Below, one piece after another: positions 26,858 to 35,362 of a DNA stretch of 64,000 nucleotides; the stretch's first letter is position 1; every line of letters starts with the position of its first letter. The notes beneath the pieces were generated by a model. That model was not told where the DNA came from. It worked only from the letters and a program-made list of their open reading frames with translations, and ran no database searches. A program made the translations under genes and the position numbers. The stretch covers positions 124,001 through 188,000 of the forward strand of contig CAAEJV010000017.1 in NCBI GenBank assembly GCA_900756155.1, given 5' to 3'. Source of the DNA: Pasteurellaceae bacterium (lineage in GTDB: Bacteria; Pseudomonadota; Gammaproteobacteria; Enterobacterales; Pasteurellaceae).

Positions 26858-28648
26858 TTATACTAAGGTCATCACGGTGTCACCCACCGCAACAGCATCA
26901 CCAGCTTTAACGCAAATGCCGCGTACGGTACCAGCTTGTGCAGCTTTCACTTCGGTTTCCATTTTCATGGCTTCGAGAATGAATAATACATCGCCAGCTG
27001 CTACAGTTTGACCTTCTGTTGCAACAACTTTCCAAATATTACCCGCCATCGGCGCTGTTACTGGTGTACCACCCGTTGCTGGAGCAGGAGTCGCTTGTGG
27101 CACAGCTTGAGGAGCTGTAGTCGCGACATGAGAAATATCGCCGCCTTCGCTTACTTTCACCACAAAAGCTTTACCTTCCAATTCCACGGTATAAACAGCA
27201 GAGCCAGAAGCAGATGGTGCAGCTTTAGAAACAGGTTTATTTTCCACCGCACTTTCATTGCCGGTAGGGGCTGGTTCAAAGGCGGCAGGGTTATTGCGGT
27301 TTTCTAAGAATTTCCATGCAATTTGAGGGAAGAGCGCCACGATTAAAGCATCATCTACGGCGTTGTCTGCCAATTTCACGCCTTTCGCTTTAGCTTGTTC
27401 AGCCACTTCAGCTTCAATTTTCGCCATTTCAGGTGCAATGTGATCGGCAGGACGGTCAGTTACTGGCGCAGCACCTTCTAATACGCGAGCTTGCAACGTA
27501 CTATCTACCGGTGCAGGTGTTTTACCGTATTCACCTTTTAAAATACCGGCCGTTTCTTTGGCGATAGTTTTGTAGCGTTCGCCAGTAAGTACGTTAATAA
27601 CAGACTGTGTACCAACAATTTGAGAGGTTGGTGTAACGAGTGGAATGTAGCCCAAGTCTTTGCGTACGAGTGGGATTTCTTCTAATACTAAATCTAATTT
27701 ATCGGACGCATTTTGTTGTTTTAATTGGTTTTCCAAGTTAGTGAGCATGCCACCTGGCACTTGTGCCACTAAAATACGGCTATCTACACCACGTAATTGG
27801 CCTTCAAATTTAGCGTATTTTTTACGTACATTGCGGAAATAGGCAGCAATTTTTTCCAAGCGAGGAATATCTAAACCTGTGTCATATTCAGTGCCTTGTA
27901 AGGTGGCGACCATGGATTCTGTGGCTGGGTGACCATAAGTGCCAGACATAGAAGAAATAGCCGTATCAATACCATCTACACCAGCTTCAACAGCTTTTAA
28001 TAGCGCCATTTCAGCCATACCAGTGGTAGAGTGGCAGTGTAAATGCAATTCTACGTCAAAACGTTTTTTGATTTCGCGTACTAAGTCTGCCGCCGCCATT
28101 GGATTTAAAATACCTGACATGTCTTTGATGACCAAACTGTCGATACCGATTTCAAGTAATTGTTCTGTGGTGTCTAGCCAGGTTTGCATGGTATGAACTG
28201 GGCTTGTGGTATAACTTAATGTCCCTTGAGCATGACCACCAAATTTACGTACTGCTTGCAGCGCTGCTTTCATGTTACGCGGATCATTGAGCGCATCGAA
28301 TACGCGGAAAACATCCATACCATTCGCTACACAACGTTCTACGAAACGTTCTACCACGTCATCAGCATAGTGACGATAGCCTAATAGGTTCTGACCACGT
28401 AATAACATTTGTAATGGGGTTTTTGGACAGGCTTTTTTCAATTCACGCAAACGTACCCATGGATCTTCACCCAAGAAGCGAATACAGCTATCAAATGTAG
28501 CACCGCCCCAAGCTTCCAATGACCAATAGCCGATATCATCTAATTCATGAGCAATTGGCAACATATCATCAAGACGCAAACGCGTTGCGAAAAGTGATTG
28601 GTGGGCATCACGAAGCACCAGTTCTGTCATTTTAATTTTTTTAGTCAT
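26858..28648 (-). CDS. oadA: Oxaloacetate decarboxylase Na+ pump, alpha subunit (biotin protein)
   Basis: Transfers CO2 from oxaloacetate to biotin on the cytoplasmic side. Residues 1-about 260 form the carboxyltransferase barrel (ELVLRDAHQSLFATRLR at 8-24; later LHCHSTTGMAEM metal site). Residues 300-460 form the conserved C-terminal part. An Ala/Pro-rich linker leads to the biotinyl domain, with Lys562 in EAMKMETE. 596 residues, the normal length. Second gene of oadGAB. Confidence 0.97.
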   Translation of the reverse strand: MTKKIKMTELVLRDAHQSLFATRLRLDDMLPIAHELDDIGYWSLEAWGGATFDSCIRFLGEDPWVRLRELKKACPKTPLQMLLRGQNLLGYRHYADDVVERFVERCVANGMDVFRVFDALNDPRNMKAALQAVRKFGGHAQGTLSYTTSPVHTMQTWLDTTEQLLEIGIDSLVIKDMSGILNPMAAADLVREIKKRFDVELHLHCHSTTGMAEMALLKAVEAGVDGIDTAISSMSGTYGHPATESMVATLQGTEYDTGLDIPRLEKIAAYFRNVRKKYAKFEGQLRGVDSRILVAQVPGGMLTNLENQLKQQNASDKLDLVLEEIPLVRKDLGYIPLVTPTSQIVGTQSVINVLTGERYKTIAKETAGILKGEYGKTPAPVDSTLQARVLEGAAPVTDRPADHIAPEMAKIEAEVAEQAKAKGVKLADNAVDDALIVALFPQIAWKFLENRNNPAAFEPAPTGNESAVENKPVSKAAPSASGSAVYTVELEGKAFVVKVSEGGDISHVATTAPQAVPQATPAPATGGTPVTAPMAGNIWKVVATEGQTVAAGDVLFILEAMKMETEVKAAQAGTVRGICVKAGDAVAVGDTVMTLV

Positions 28649-28663
28649 AGTAAAATCCTTATG

Positions 28664-28933
28664 TTATTTGAACTGTTGGGTACGGCGATGGTGTGCGATA
28701 GCCGCTGCAATCACAGGACGTAAACGCTCAAAATCGTCAGTTGGTGCCGCAGAAAGTGCGGTTGAATTTGGGGAAGTTTTTGGTTCGGGTTGAGGTTCAG
28801 GAAAGAATCGATTGATAAGTTTAGACATCACTCCAATTGCCCAAATTAAAATAAGCAAAAAGACCAACACAAAACCCATTCCTGAAAACATCAGATTAAT
28901 TCCTTCGCCTATAAGCTCTGAGGGAGTCATCAT
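28664..28933 (-). CDS. oadG: Oxaloacetate decarboxylase Na+ pump, gamma subunit
   Basis: 89-residue assembly subunit with one membrane helix (about 15-37, GMGFVLVFLLILIWAIGVM), then a proline-rich linker (PEPQPEPK) and a C-terminal soluble tail that joins alpha to beta. It ends with HHRR, consistent with the zinc-binding C terminus described for Klebsiella OadG. Two ATGs stand in tandem behind GGAAG; the second (28930) is equally possible. An uptake signal lies inside the linker region (near 28756). First gene of the operon. Confidence 0.88.
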   Translation of the reverse strand: MMTPSELIGEGINLMFSGMGFVLVFLLILIWAIGVMSKLINRFFPEPQPEPKTSPNSTALSAAPTDDFERLRPVIAAAIAHHRRTQQFK

Positions 28934-28969
28934 TTTCTTCCTTATTTGTTTGAAAAAATGGACAATTTT

Positions 28970-29012
28970 ATTCTAATCGTTCTGTTTAAATAAAACTGTG
29001 ATGAAGATCATA
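28970..29012 (-). promoter_or_regulatory. Class II CRP-dependent promoter of oadGAB
   Basis: TGTGATGAAGATCATA (28997-29012, plus-strand reading) matches 9 of 10 CRP consensus positions. On the minus strand a -10 TAGAAT (28975-28970) predicts a start near 28963, which places the CRP centre at about -41.5, the ideal class II spacing. No good -35 is needed at such promoters. The rest of 29013-29136 holds a near-match to the uptake signal (29047) and no gene. Confidence 0.65.
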
Positions 29013-29136
29013 ATTTGAACGATAGGCACACAAGAAAAGGGGAAATGTGCGGTTGATTTTGAAGTATTTTGGCGTGAGTTAAATATTATTAATGAGGTAT
29101 TTCTACTGAAACATACTTTATACAAAGCGTGTAAAA

Positions 29137-29178
29137 AACTAAAAGGACTAAGTTCTATAGTGACAGAACTTAGTCCTT
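29137..29178 (-). terminator. ilvE intrinsic terminator
   Basis: Perfect 14-bp stem AAGGACTAAGTTCT (29143-29156) with AGAACTTAGTCCTT (29165-29178) and an 8-base loop. On the minus strand it is followed by TTAGTTTTTT. Confidence 0.9.
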
Positions 29179-29216
29179 GAATTAAATGAATCTCGATTTG
29201 TTGATAGAAAGGAAAA

Positions 29217-30248
29217 TTATTCTACTTTTACAATCCAGCCTTCAGGTGCTTCCACATCACCGAATTGGATACCGGTTAATTCGTTGTAAAGTTTGCGTGT
29301 AATAGGGCCAACTTCCGTTTCTGAATAGAACACGTGGAATTTACCTTTATGTTGAATACCACCTACTGGCGTAATCACTGCAGCAGTACCACAAGCCCCC
29401 GCTTCGGCAAATTGATCAAGTTGATCGATATACACATCACCTTCAATGGCTTCCATACCTAAACGTTCTTTTGCAATGTGAAGTAATGAGTATTTCGTGA
29501 TACTTGGTAAAATAGATTCAGATGCAGGCGTGATAAATTTGTTATCTTTGGTGATACCAAAGAAGTTTGCCGCACCCACTTCTTCAATTTTAGTGTGAGT
29601 TTTAGGATCAAGGTAAATCGCGTCTGCAAATTTACGTTCTGGTGTACCTTGTTCTGCGGCTAGTTCATGTGGAAGCAAGCTTGCCGCATAGTTCCCCCCC
29701 ACTTTTACGCCACCGGTTCCCATCGGAGCAGCACGGTCGTAATCAGTCGTAATGAAGTTAGATGGTGCTAAACCACCTTTGAAATATGCGCCTACTGGGC
29801 AGCAGAATACAGAGAAAATAAATTTAGGTGCGGTTTTCACGCCGATATTCGCCCCCGTACCAAAGAGGAATGGACGTAAATATAATGTCGCGCCAGAACC
29901 GTAAGGACCTAACCATTCTTGGTTTGCTTTCACCACTTCTTTACAAGCACGGATAAATAATTCTGTTGGCACTTGAGGCATCAATAAACGATCTGCGGTA
30001 TGTTGCATACGTTTTGCATTTTGATCAGGACGGAATAAGTTGATTGAACCATCTTTACAACGATAGGCTTTTAAGCCTTCAAAGCATTGTTGACCGTAGT
30101 GAATTGCCGTTGAACCTTCGTGGATATGTAGCATATTATCAGTGGTAAGTTTCCCTTCATCCCATTTACCATCTTTCCAATGTGCGATGAAACGATAATC
30201 TGTTTTGATATAACTAAATCCAAGATTGTTCCAGTCTAAGTCTTTCAT
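29217..30248 (-). CDS. ilvE: Branched-chain amino-acid aminotransferase
   Basis: PLP enzyme for the last step of Leu, Ile and Val synthesis and the first step of their breakdown. 343 residues of the longer, BCAT type II form (eukaryote-like; E. coli IlvE is about 309). PLP lysine is Lys182 (GGVKVGGNYAASL), with FEGLKAYR at 56-63 and EVGAANFFGI. H. influenzae carries the same type. Its minus-strand promoter must lie between the GcvB terminator (30432) and the ATG, a stretch in which I see no other gene. Confidence 0.95.
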   Translation of the reverse strand: MKDLDWNNLGFSYIKTDYRFIAHWKDGKWDEGKLTTDNMLHIHEGSTAIHYGQQCFEGLKAYRCKDGSINLFRPDQNAKRMQHTADRLLMPQVPTELFIRACKEVVKANQEWLGPYGSGATLYLRPFLFGTGANIGVKTAPKFIFSVFCCPVGAYFKGGLAPSNFITTDYDRAAPMGTGGVKVGGNYAASLLPHELAAEQGTPERKFADAIYLDPKTHTKIEEVGAANFFGITKDNKFITPASESILPSITKYSLLHIAKERLGMEAIEGDVYIDQLDQFAEAGACGTAAVITPVGGIQHKGKFHVFYSETEVGPITRKLYNELTGIQFGDVEAPEGWIVKVE

Positions 30249-30431
30249 TTTGCTTCCTTAATTTGTATAAATAATTTTATGAATGGAAATGCAGTTAATC
30301 TACACCATAACGGCTACTATGAAAACCTTTAAACACAAAAATATTGTGATTTCTCAAAATTTTTATTGGATTCTCAAATTTTTGAAGTAGGTCAGGAAAT
30401 AAAATTTTGCTTATGTTAGAATGGCTGAAAT

Positions 30432-30605
30432 AAAAAAACGCCGCTCGAAACGAGCAGCGCTTAACCAGAATGGTTTAATATATACAGGAAGTAAATGAGT
30501 AACTTAATTGTTACTCCAGTTCGGAGAACCGAACTATATGCAAACACAACATCATACTTAAGTCTGAAACTCATTAACTTGTAAGGAATTACCAATCATT
30601 AAGTA
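30432..30605 (-). ncRNA. gcvB: GcvB small regulatory RNA
   Basis: Divergent from gcvA, exactly where gcvB lies in other gammaproteobacteria. Minus-strand promoter TTGTCC (30641-30636), 17-base spacer, TACAAT (30618-30613), start near 30604-30606. The R1-like seed TGATGTTGTGTTTGCA (around 30555-30539) and the conserved ACTTCCTGTATAT (30492-30480) match E. coli GcvB. Two internal stems follow (AGTTCGG/CCGAACT, GAGTAAC/GTTACTC), then the terminator CGCTGCTCG-TTT-CGAGCGGCG with T7. About 174 nt. GcvB is Hfq-dependent, activated by GcvA, and represses amino-acid and peptide uptake mRNAs. Confidence 0.88.
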
Positions 30606-30730
30606 TGTGTGTATTGTAGGTAGAAGGTAATGGAAGGACAAATGATGTTTTTTTATTTGATGCATAAAAAAAACTAATCCGAATTGAATCTTTTTCATTA
30701 TAAACTAAAATTTAGCCGTTGGGAAGAATT

Positions 30731-31621
30731 ATGTATAAACGTTTGCCTCCCCTGAATTCATTGAAGTCTTTCGAATCAGCTGCTCGACATTTAAGTTTTA
30801 CAAAGGCTGCTGATGAACTTTTTGTGACACAAGCCGCAGTGAGCCATCAAATAAAATTATTAGAAGATTTTTTAGGTGTCGAGCTTTTTATACGCAAAAA
30901 TCGTTCACTCGAATTGACGGAATTTGGGAAAGCCTATTTTGTTGATATTAACAAAGTCTTGCGAAAATTAAATGAAGCGACTGAACGTTTATTAACACTT
31001 AAAGCAGAGCCACATTTGGCAATTAGTGTGCCACAAACCTTTGGTATTCAATGGCTTGTGCCACATTTGAGTGATTTTAATAAGCAACACCCTGAAATTG
31101 AAGTGCGCTTGAAGGGCGTTGATCAAGATGAAGGTTTATTAAATAAAGAAATTGATATTGCCATTTATTATGGCAAAGGTGATTGGGAAAATTTACAAGT
31201 CGATCGATTAGGTGAAGAAAACTTAGTGATTTTAGCGGCACCTTCATTGCTTGAGAAAATTCCCGTTCGCCGTCCAGATGATTTGAAAAAGCACACGCTG
31301 ATTCACACACATACTCGAGATAACTGGCAAGCGATGGCTGATTATCTCAAATTAGATGATTTGAATATTCAGCAAGGTCCATTATTTAGCCATACCTTTA
31401 TGGCATTACAAGCTGCCGTTCATGGTCAGGGTATCGTGCTAGCTAATCGTATTTTGGCTCAGCAAGAAATTGAAAATGGTCATCTGCAAATTGTGTTACC
31501 AACCGAATTACGGGATCCGAAATCATTCTATGTAGTCAATCATTTAGATCGTTTAGATGATGAACAGATTCAAGCCTTTAGAACATGGATTAAAGATTCA
31601 ATAAAATTAGGGAAAATATGA
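30731..31621 (+). CDS. gcvA: LysR-family regulator GcvA (glycine cleavage activator)
   Basis: 296 residues: LysR helix-turn-helix at about 5-65 (MYKRLPPLNSLKSFESAARH; AADELFVTQAAVSHQIK) and a periplasmic-binding-like effector domain. Controls glycine cleavage genes and activates gcvB in relatives. I start at ATG 30731 behind GGGAAG; a TTG 12 bases earlier is in frame but lacks a ribosome site. It overlaps rlmM by 4 bases. Divergent gcvB supports the identity. Confidence 0.93.
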   Translation: MYKRLPPLNSLKSFESAARHLSFTKAADELFVTQAAVSHQIKLLEDFLGVELFIRKNRSLELTEFGKAYFVDINKVLRKLNEATERLLTLKAEPHLAISVPQTFGIQWLVPHLSDFNKQHPEIEVRLKGVDQDEGLLNKEIDIAIYYGKGDWENLQVDRLGEENLVILAAPSLLEKIPVRRPDDLKKHTLIHTHTRDNWQAMADYLKLDDLNIQQGPLFSHTFMALQAAVHGQGIVLANRILAQQEIENGHLQIVLPTELRDPKSFYVVNHLDRLDDEQIQAFRTWIKDSIKLGKI

Positions 31622-32706
31622 ATAAATTAGCCTTATATTGTCGAATTGGCTTTGAAAAAGAAGTGGCCGCAGAAATTACTGACCGCGCTTCTGAGCGTGG
31701 CGTATTTGGTTTTGCTCGCGTGCTAGAAAACAGCGGTTATGTCATTTTTGAATGCTATCAACCAGGTGATGCAGATCGTTTAGCGCGAGAAATCCCTTTT
31801 AATCGTTTGATTTTTGCGCGCCAAATGATCGTCGTGTCAGATCTCTTAGAAAACCTGGATCCTCAAGATCGTATTTCGCCAATTCTGGCTCAATATGAAC
31901 GCATTGCAGAAGACATTAATCTTAAGCAAGCGGTAGAGCTATTTGTTGAAACAGCAGATACGAATGAAGCCAAAGAGCTTTCGACATTTTGCCGAAAATT
32001 TACCGTACCGTTGCGCCAAGCATTGAAAAAGAAAGGTTGGTTACAAGGCAAACCGAATGCAAAGTGCGGTCAAATTTTGCATTGTTTTTTCACGCAGCCG
32101 AATTGTTGCTATGTGGGGTATTCCTATCTTGGTAATAATTCCACCCACTTTATGGGAATCCCACGTTTAAAATTCCCAGCGGATGCACCAAGCCGTTCAA
32201 CTTTAAAATTGGAAGAAGCGATTTTAACCTTTATTCCTCGAAATGAAGAAAGTAAACGCTTGAATGAAAATATGGTTGGGGTCGATCTCGGTGCTTGTCC
32301 TGGCGGCTGGACTTATCAATTAGTGAAACGTGGTTTATTTGTGTATGCGGTTGATCACGGCAAAATGGCGGCGAGCTTACATGATACTGGCAGAATAGAA
32401 CATTGCCCAGAAGATGGATTTAAATTCCAACCACCAAAACGTAAGCATATTGATTGGCTTGTGTGTGATATGGTGGAGCAACCAAGTCGAATTGCGAATT
32501 TAATTGGAAAATGGTTAATTAACGGCTGGTGCCGAGAAACTATTTTCAATTTGAAATTACCAATGAAAAAACGCTATCAAGAAGTGATGTTGTGTTTAGA
32601 AAATCTTGCGGTAATGTTAGCAGAAAAAGAACTGGAATTTGATATTCAGGCGAAGCATTTGTATCATGATCGTGAAGAGATTACGGTACATATTGCTTTA
32701 AAATAA
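31618..32706 (+). CDS. rlmM: 23S rRNA 2'-O-ribose methyltransferase RlmM (C2498)
   Basis: 362 residues. N-terminal THUMP-like region, then a Rossmann methyltransferase domain with the SAM motif VDLGACPGGWTYQL (about 222-235) and an RFTR-like catalytic K-D-K-E set. Methylates C2498 in 23S rRNA. Coupled to gcvA by an ATGA overlap; gcvA and rlmM are also neighbours in E. coli. An uptake signal occurs within the gene near 32062. Confidence 0.94.
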   Translation: MNKLALYCRIGFEKEVAAEITDRASERGVFGFARVLENSGYVIFECYQPGDADRLAREIPFNRLIFARQMIVVSDLLENLDPQDRISPILAQYERIAEDINLKQAVELFVETADTNEAKELSTFCRKFTVPLRQALKKKGWLQGKPNAKCGQILHCFFTQPNCCYVGYSYLGNNSTHFMGIPRLKFPADAPSRSTLKLEEAILTFIPRNEESKRLNENMVGVDLGACPGGWTYQLVKRGLFVYAVDHGKMAASLHDTGRIEHCPEDGFKFQPPKRKHIDWLVCDMVEQPSRIANLIGKWLINGWCRETIFNLKLPMKKRYQEVMLCLENLAVMLAEKELEFDIQAKHLYHDREEITVHIALK

Positions 32707-32712
32707 AAAAGC

Positions 32713-32755
32713 AAAGTGCGGTCAAAAAACATGGAATTTTTTGACCGCACTTTTT
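32713..32755. terminator. Inverted uptake-signal terminator between rlmM and cmoB
   Basis: AAAGTGCGGTCAAAAAA (32713-32729) and its exact inverse (32737-32753) with a 7-base loop, then TT. It serves both convergent genes. Confidence 0.9.
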
Positions 32756-32765
32756 ATTTAAACCA

Positions 32766-33731
32766 TTATTTATTGGCTAAAATCACTGCGCGAGTTGGGG
32801 CTTGATAGCCTTCGATGGTTTTGCTGTGATCATTTGGATCTAAGAAATCAATCAAACTTTCATTTTCTAACCAATCCGTTTTACGCTGTTCTTCTAATGT
32901 TGTAGTGGCGACATCCACACAACGCACATTAGTAAAGCCGACTTTTTCCAACCAATTAATGAGAGCTGCAACGGAAGGAATAAAATACACGTTCTTCATT
33001 TTTGCATAGCGATCTGAAGGCACTAAGACCGTATTGGCATCACCATCAACCACTAAGGTTTCTAACACCAATTCGCCACCCTTTACTAATTGATTTTTTA
33101 GTTGAGTGAGATGATCAAGCGGTGATTTACGATGATAAAGCACGCCCATTGAGAATACGGTATCAAATGCCGCAAGTGGTTGCATTTCTTCAATACCTAA
33201 TGGGATTAAGTTCGCTCGACGATCGTTATTTAATAATTTTCGAACGGCTTCAAATTGGCAAAGGAAAAGTTCGGTTGGATCAATACCAACGACCATTTTT
33301 GCACCTTCACCAACCATTCGCCACATATGGTAGCCGCTACCGCAGCCCACATCTAAAATGGTACGATCTTTTAATGGTGCCAGATGAGGCAAAACTCGCT
33401 CCCATTTGAAATCAGAACGCCATTCGCAATCTACGTGAATATCAAATAAATGATAAGGTCCTTTTCGCCACGGCATCAATTGTTTCAAATGATGGACAAT
33501 GCGTTGTTTTTCGCCCTCTGAAAGAGGGGAAGTGCGGTCAGATTTCACCGCATTTTTTAAATCGATAGTATCTGCCTGCAAATCAGGGAGAAAGTCCACG
33601 ATTTTTGACCATTTTGCATAATCACCATGGGTTTGTTTTTCCCATTCTTTTAACTGCAAAGGCAATGTTTCTAGCCAAGCAGATAAATTTGTGGTGGCAA
33701 TTTGTTGATAAAAAGGACGAAAATCAATCAT
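32766..33731 (-). CDS. cmoB: tRNA U34 carboxymethyltransferase CmoB
   Basis: 321 residues, SAM-fold enzyme. Uses carboxy-SAM to turn 5-hydroxyuridine at the tRNA wobble position into 5-oxyacetic acid uridine. Motifs seen: WRSDFKWERVLPHL, the nucleotide site ILDVGCGSGYHMWRM (about 123-137), and GVLYHRKSPLDHL. Its ATG shares one base with the putP stop (TAATG), so the two are co-translated. cmoA is not in the window. Confidence 0.94.
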   Translation of the reverse strand: MIDFRPFYQQIATTNLSAWLETLPLQLKEWEKQTHGDYAKWSKIVDFLPDLQADTIDLKNAVKSDRTSPLSEGEKQRIVHHLKQLMPWRKGPYHLFDIHVDCEWRSDFKWERVLPHLAPLKDRTILDVGCGSGYHMWRMVGEGAKMVVGIDPTELFLCQFEAVRKLLNNDRRANLIPLGIEEMQPLAAFDTVFSMGVLYHRKSPLDHLTQLKNQLVKGGELVLETLVVDGDANTVLVPSDRYAKMKNVYFIPSVAALINWLEKVGFTNVRCVDVATTTLEEQRKTDWLENESLIDFLDPNDHSKTIEGYQAPTRAVILANK

Positions 33732-35245
33732 TATTTTGCTTCCTTATAGGCTTTTTCTGCTTTCTCAAAGGTTTCTTTAACTTCATTTTCAGGTTCTGCA
33801 GAAAGGAGAGAAACCACAATAATCGCCAGGCTAGCAAGGATGAATCCTGGGATCATTTCATAGACATTAAACCATTCACTGGTTTCAGGAATCACCGATT
33901 TCCAAGCAAAGACAACCACTGCACCGACAACCATTCCCGCCATCGCCGCTGATGAAGTCATACGTTTCCAGAATAAGGAGAAAAGCACGACCGGACCAAA
34001 TGCAGAACCAAACCCTGCCCAGGCAAATTCAACGAGTTTTAATACTTTGCTGTTTTCATCTTGTGCAATCCAAATTGCAATGCCCGCGATAACTAAAACC
34101 ATTGCACGACCTAGCCAAACAAGCTCTTTTTCAGAAGCTTTTGGACGAATAAAACCTTTATAAAAATCTTCAGTAATAGAGCTTGAAGAAATTAATAATT
34201 GTGCAGAAAGTGTACTCATTACTGCCGCCAAGATCGCAGAGAGTAGAATACCGGCAATCCATGGATTAAAGAGCAATTTAGCCAGTTCAATAAAGACTTG
34301 TTCTGGTTCATTATTTACCACACCAGCCACATTTGGGTTTGCAAAGAAATAAGGAATCCCGAAGAAGCCAATACCAATTGCACCGGCAAGACAAATCACC
34401 ATCCATGTCATACTGATGCGGCGTGCTTTAATAAGAGATTTCACCGAGTAAGCCGCCATAAAACGAGCAAGGATATGCGGTTGACCAAAATAACCTAAGC
34501 CCCAAGCCGCTAAACTTAATAAACCTAATGGTGTAGTAGAACTAAATAAATCAGTAAAGTCTTTATTTGCTGCGCTTTCTGCTTGATGTAGCACTTCAGT
34601 AAATTGTGATGCATCACCCAAACTTAAAAAGATAAAGAGAGGCGTTAAAATCAGTGCAAAAATCATCAATGTGGCTTGAATGGTATCCGTCCAGCTTACA
34701 GCTAAAAATCCACCGATAAAGGTATAGACGATGGTCGCTAATGCGCCGTACCAAATGGCGGTGGAATAGTCGACTGAGAATAGGTTTTGGAATAATTTTG
34801 CTCCCGCAACCACACCTGAGGCACAGTAAATCGTGAAGAATGCTAAGATGATTGTTGCAGACACAATTTTTAAGAGATTATGTGATGTGCCAAAGCGATG
34901 GTGGAAATATTCCGGTAGTGTGAGAGCATTGTTGTTAAATTCGGTATAGATCCGTAAACGACCAGCCACGAGTAACCAGTTAAAATAAGCTCCGAGAATT
35001 AAACCAATGGCGATCCAACCTTCTACTAGGCCAGACACATATACCGCACCTGGCAAGCCCATTAATAACCAGCCTGACATATCAGATGCGCCAGCAGACA
35101 TGGCTGTCACAAAACTTCCGAGTTTACGGCCACCTAAAATGTAATCGGATAAGTTGTTTGTATAATAATAGGCAAGGACACCGATTAAAATCATGCCGAA
35201 AATATAAATACTAAAAGTAATAAGTGTTGGGTCTAAACCAAACAT
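33731..35245 (-). CDS. putP: Sodium/proline symporter PutP
   Basis: Sodium/solute symporter family, about thirteen membrane segments, 504 residues. Na+-site residues Asp55 and Ser57 fall at the E. coli numbers (SAGASDMSGWLL). I start at ATG 35245 (MFGLDPTLITF) behind GGGG rather than at an in-frame TTG at 35257. Followed directly by cmoB. Proline uptake here would draw on the same Na+ gradient that OadGAB generates. Confidence 0.95.
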   Translation of the reverse strand: MFGLDPTLITFSIYIFGMILIGVLAYYYTNNLSDYILGGRKLGSFVTAMSAGASDMSGWLLMGLPGAVYVSGLVEGWIAIGLILGAYFNWLLVAGRLRIYTEFNNNALTLPEYFHHRFGTSHNLLKIVSATIILAFFTIYCASGVVAGAKLFQNLFSVDYSTAIWYGALATIVYTFIGGFLAVSWTDTIQATLMIFALILTPLFIFLSLGDASQFTEVLHQAESAANKDFTDLFSSTTPLGLLSLAAWGLGYFGQPHILARFMAAYSVKSLIKARRISMTWMVICLAGAIGIGFFGIPYFFANPNVAGVVNNEPEQVFIELAKLLFNPWIAGILLSAILAAVMSTLSAQLLISSSSITEDFYKGFIRPKASEKELVWLGRAMVLVIAGIAIWIAQDENSKVLKLVEFAWAGFGSAFGPVVLFSLFWKRMTSSAAMAGMVVGAVVVFAWKSVIPETSEWFNVYEMIPGFILASLAIIVVSLLSAEPENEVKETFEKAEKAYKEAK

Positions 35246-35362
35246 TAAGTACCCCAAAAAAAGTCATGAAAATTTGAGAAAGGTCATATTTTACCTTATT
35301 TGGGTCTATTATTCTATTTTCCTTTTCGATAGACTTATACCATTAAAACTAAGGTCGAAAAA

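Noticed and set aside
30437..30545. Cluster of hairpins thought at first to be a riboswitch for ilvE
   Set aside because: Position opposite gcvA, seed sequence and terminator identify GcvB instead.
30719..30730. TTG start for gcvA
   Set aside because: The GGGAAG ribosome site fits the ATG at 30731, and homologues begin at that residue.
35246..35257. TTG start for putP
   Set aside because: GGGG is positioned for the ATG at 35245, and homologues begin MFGLDP.
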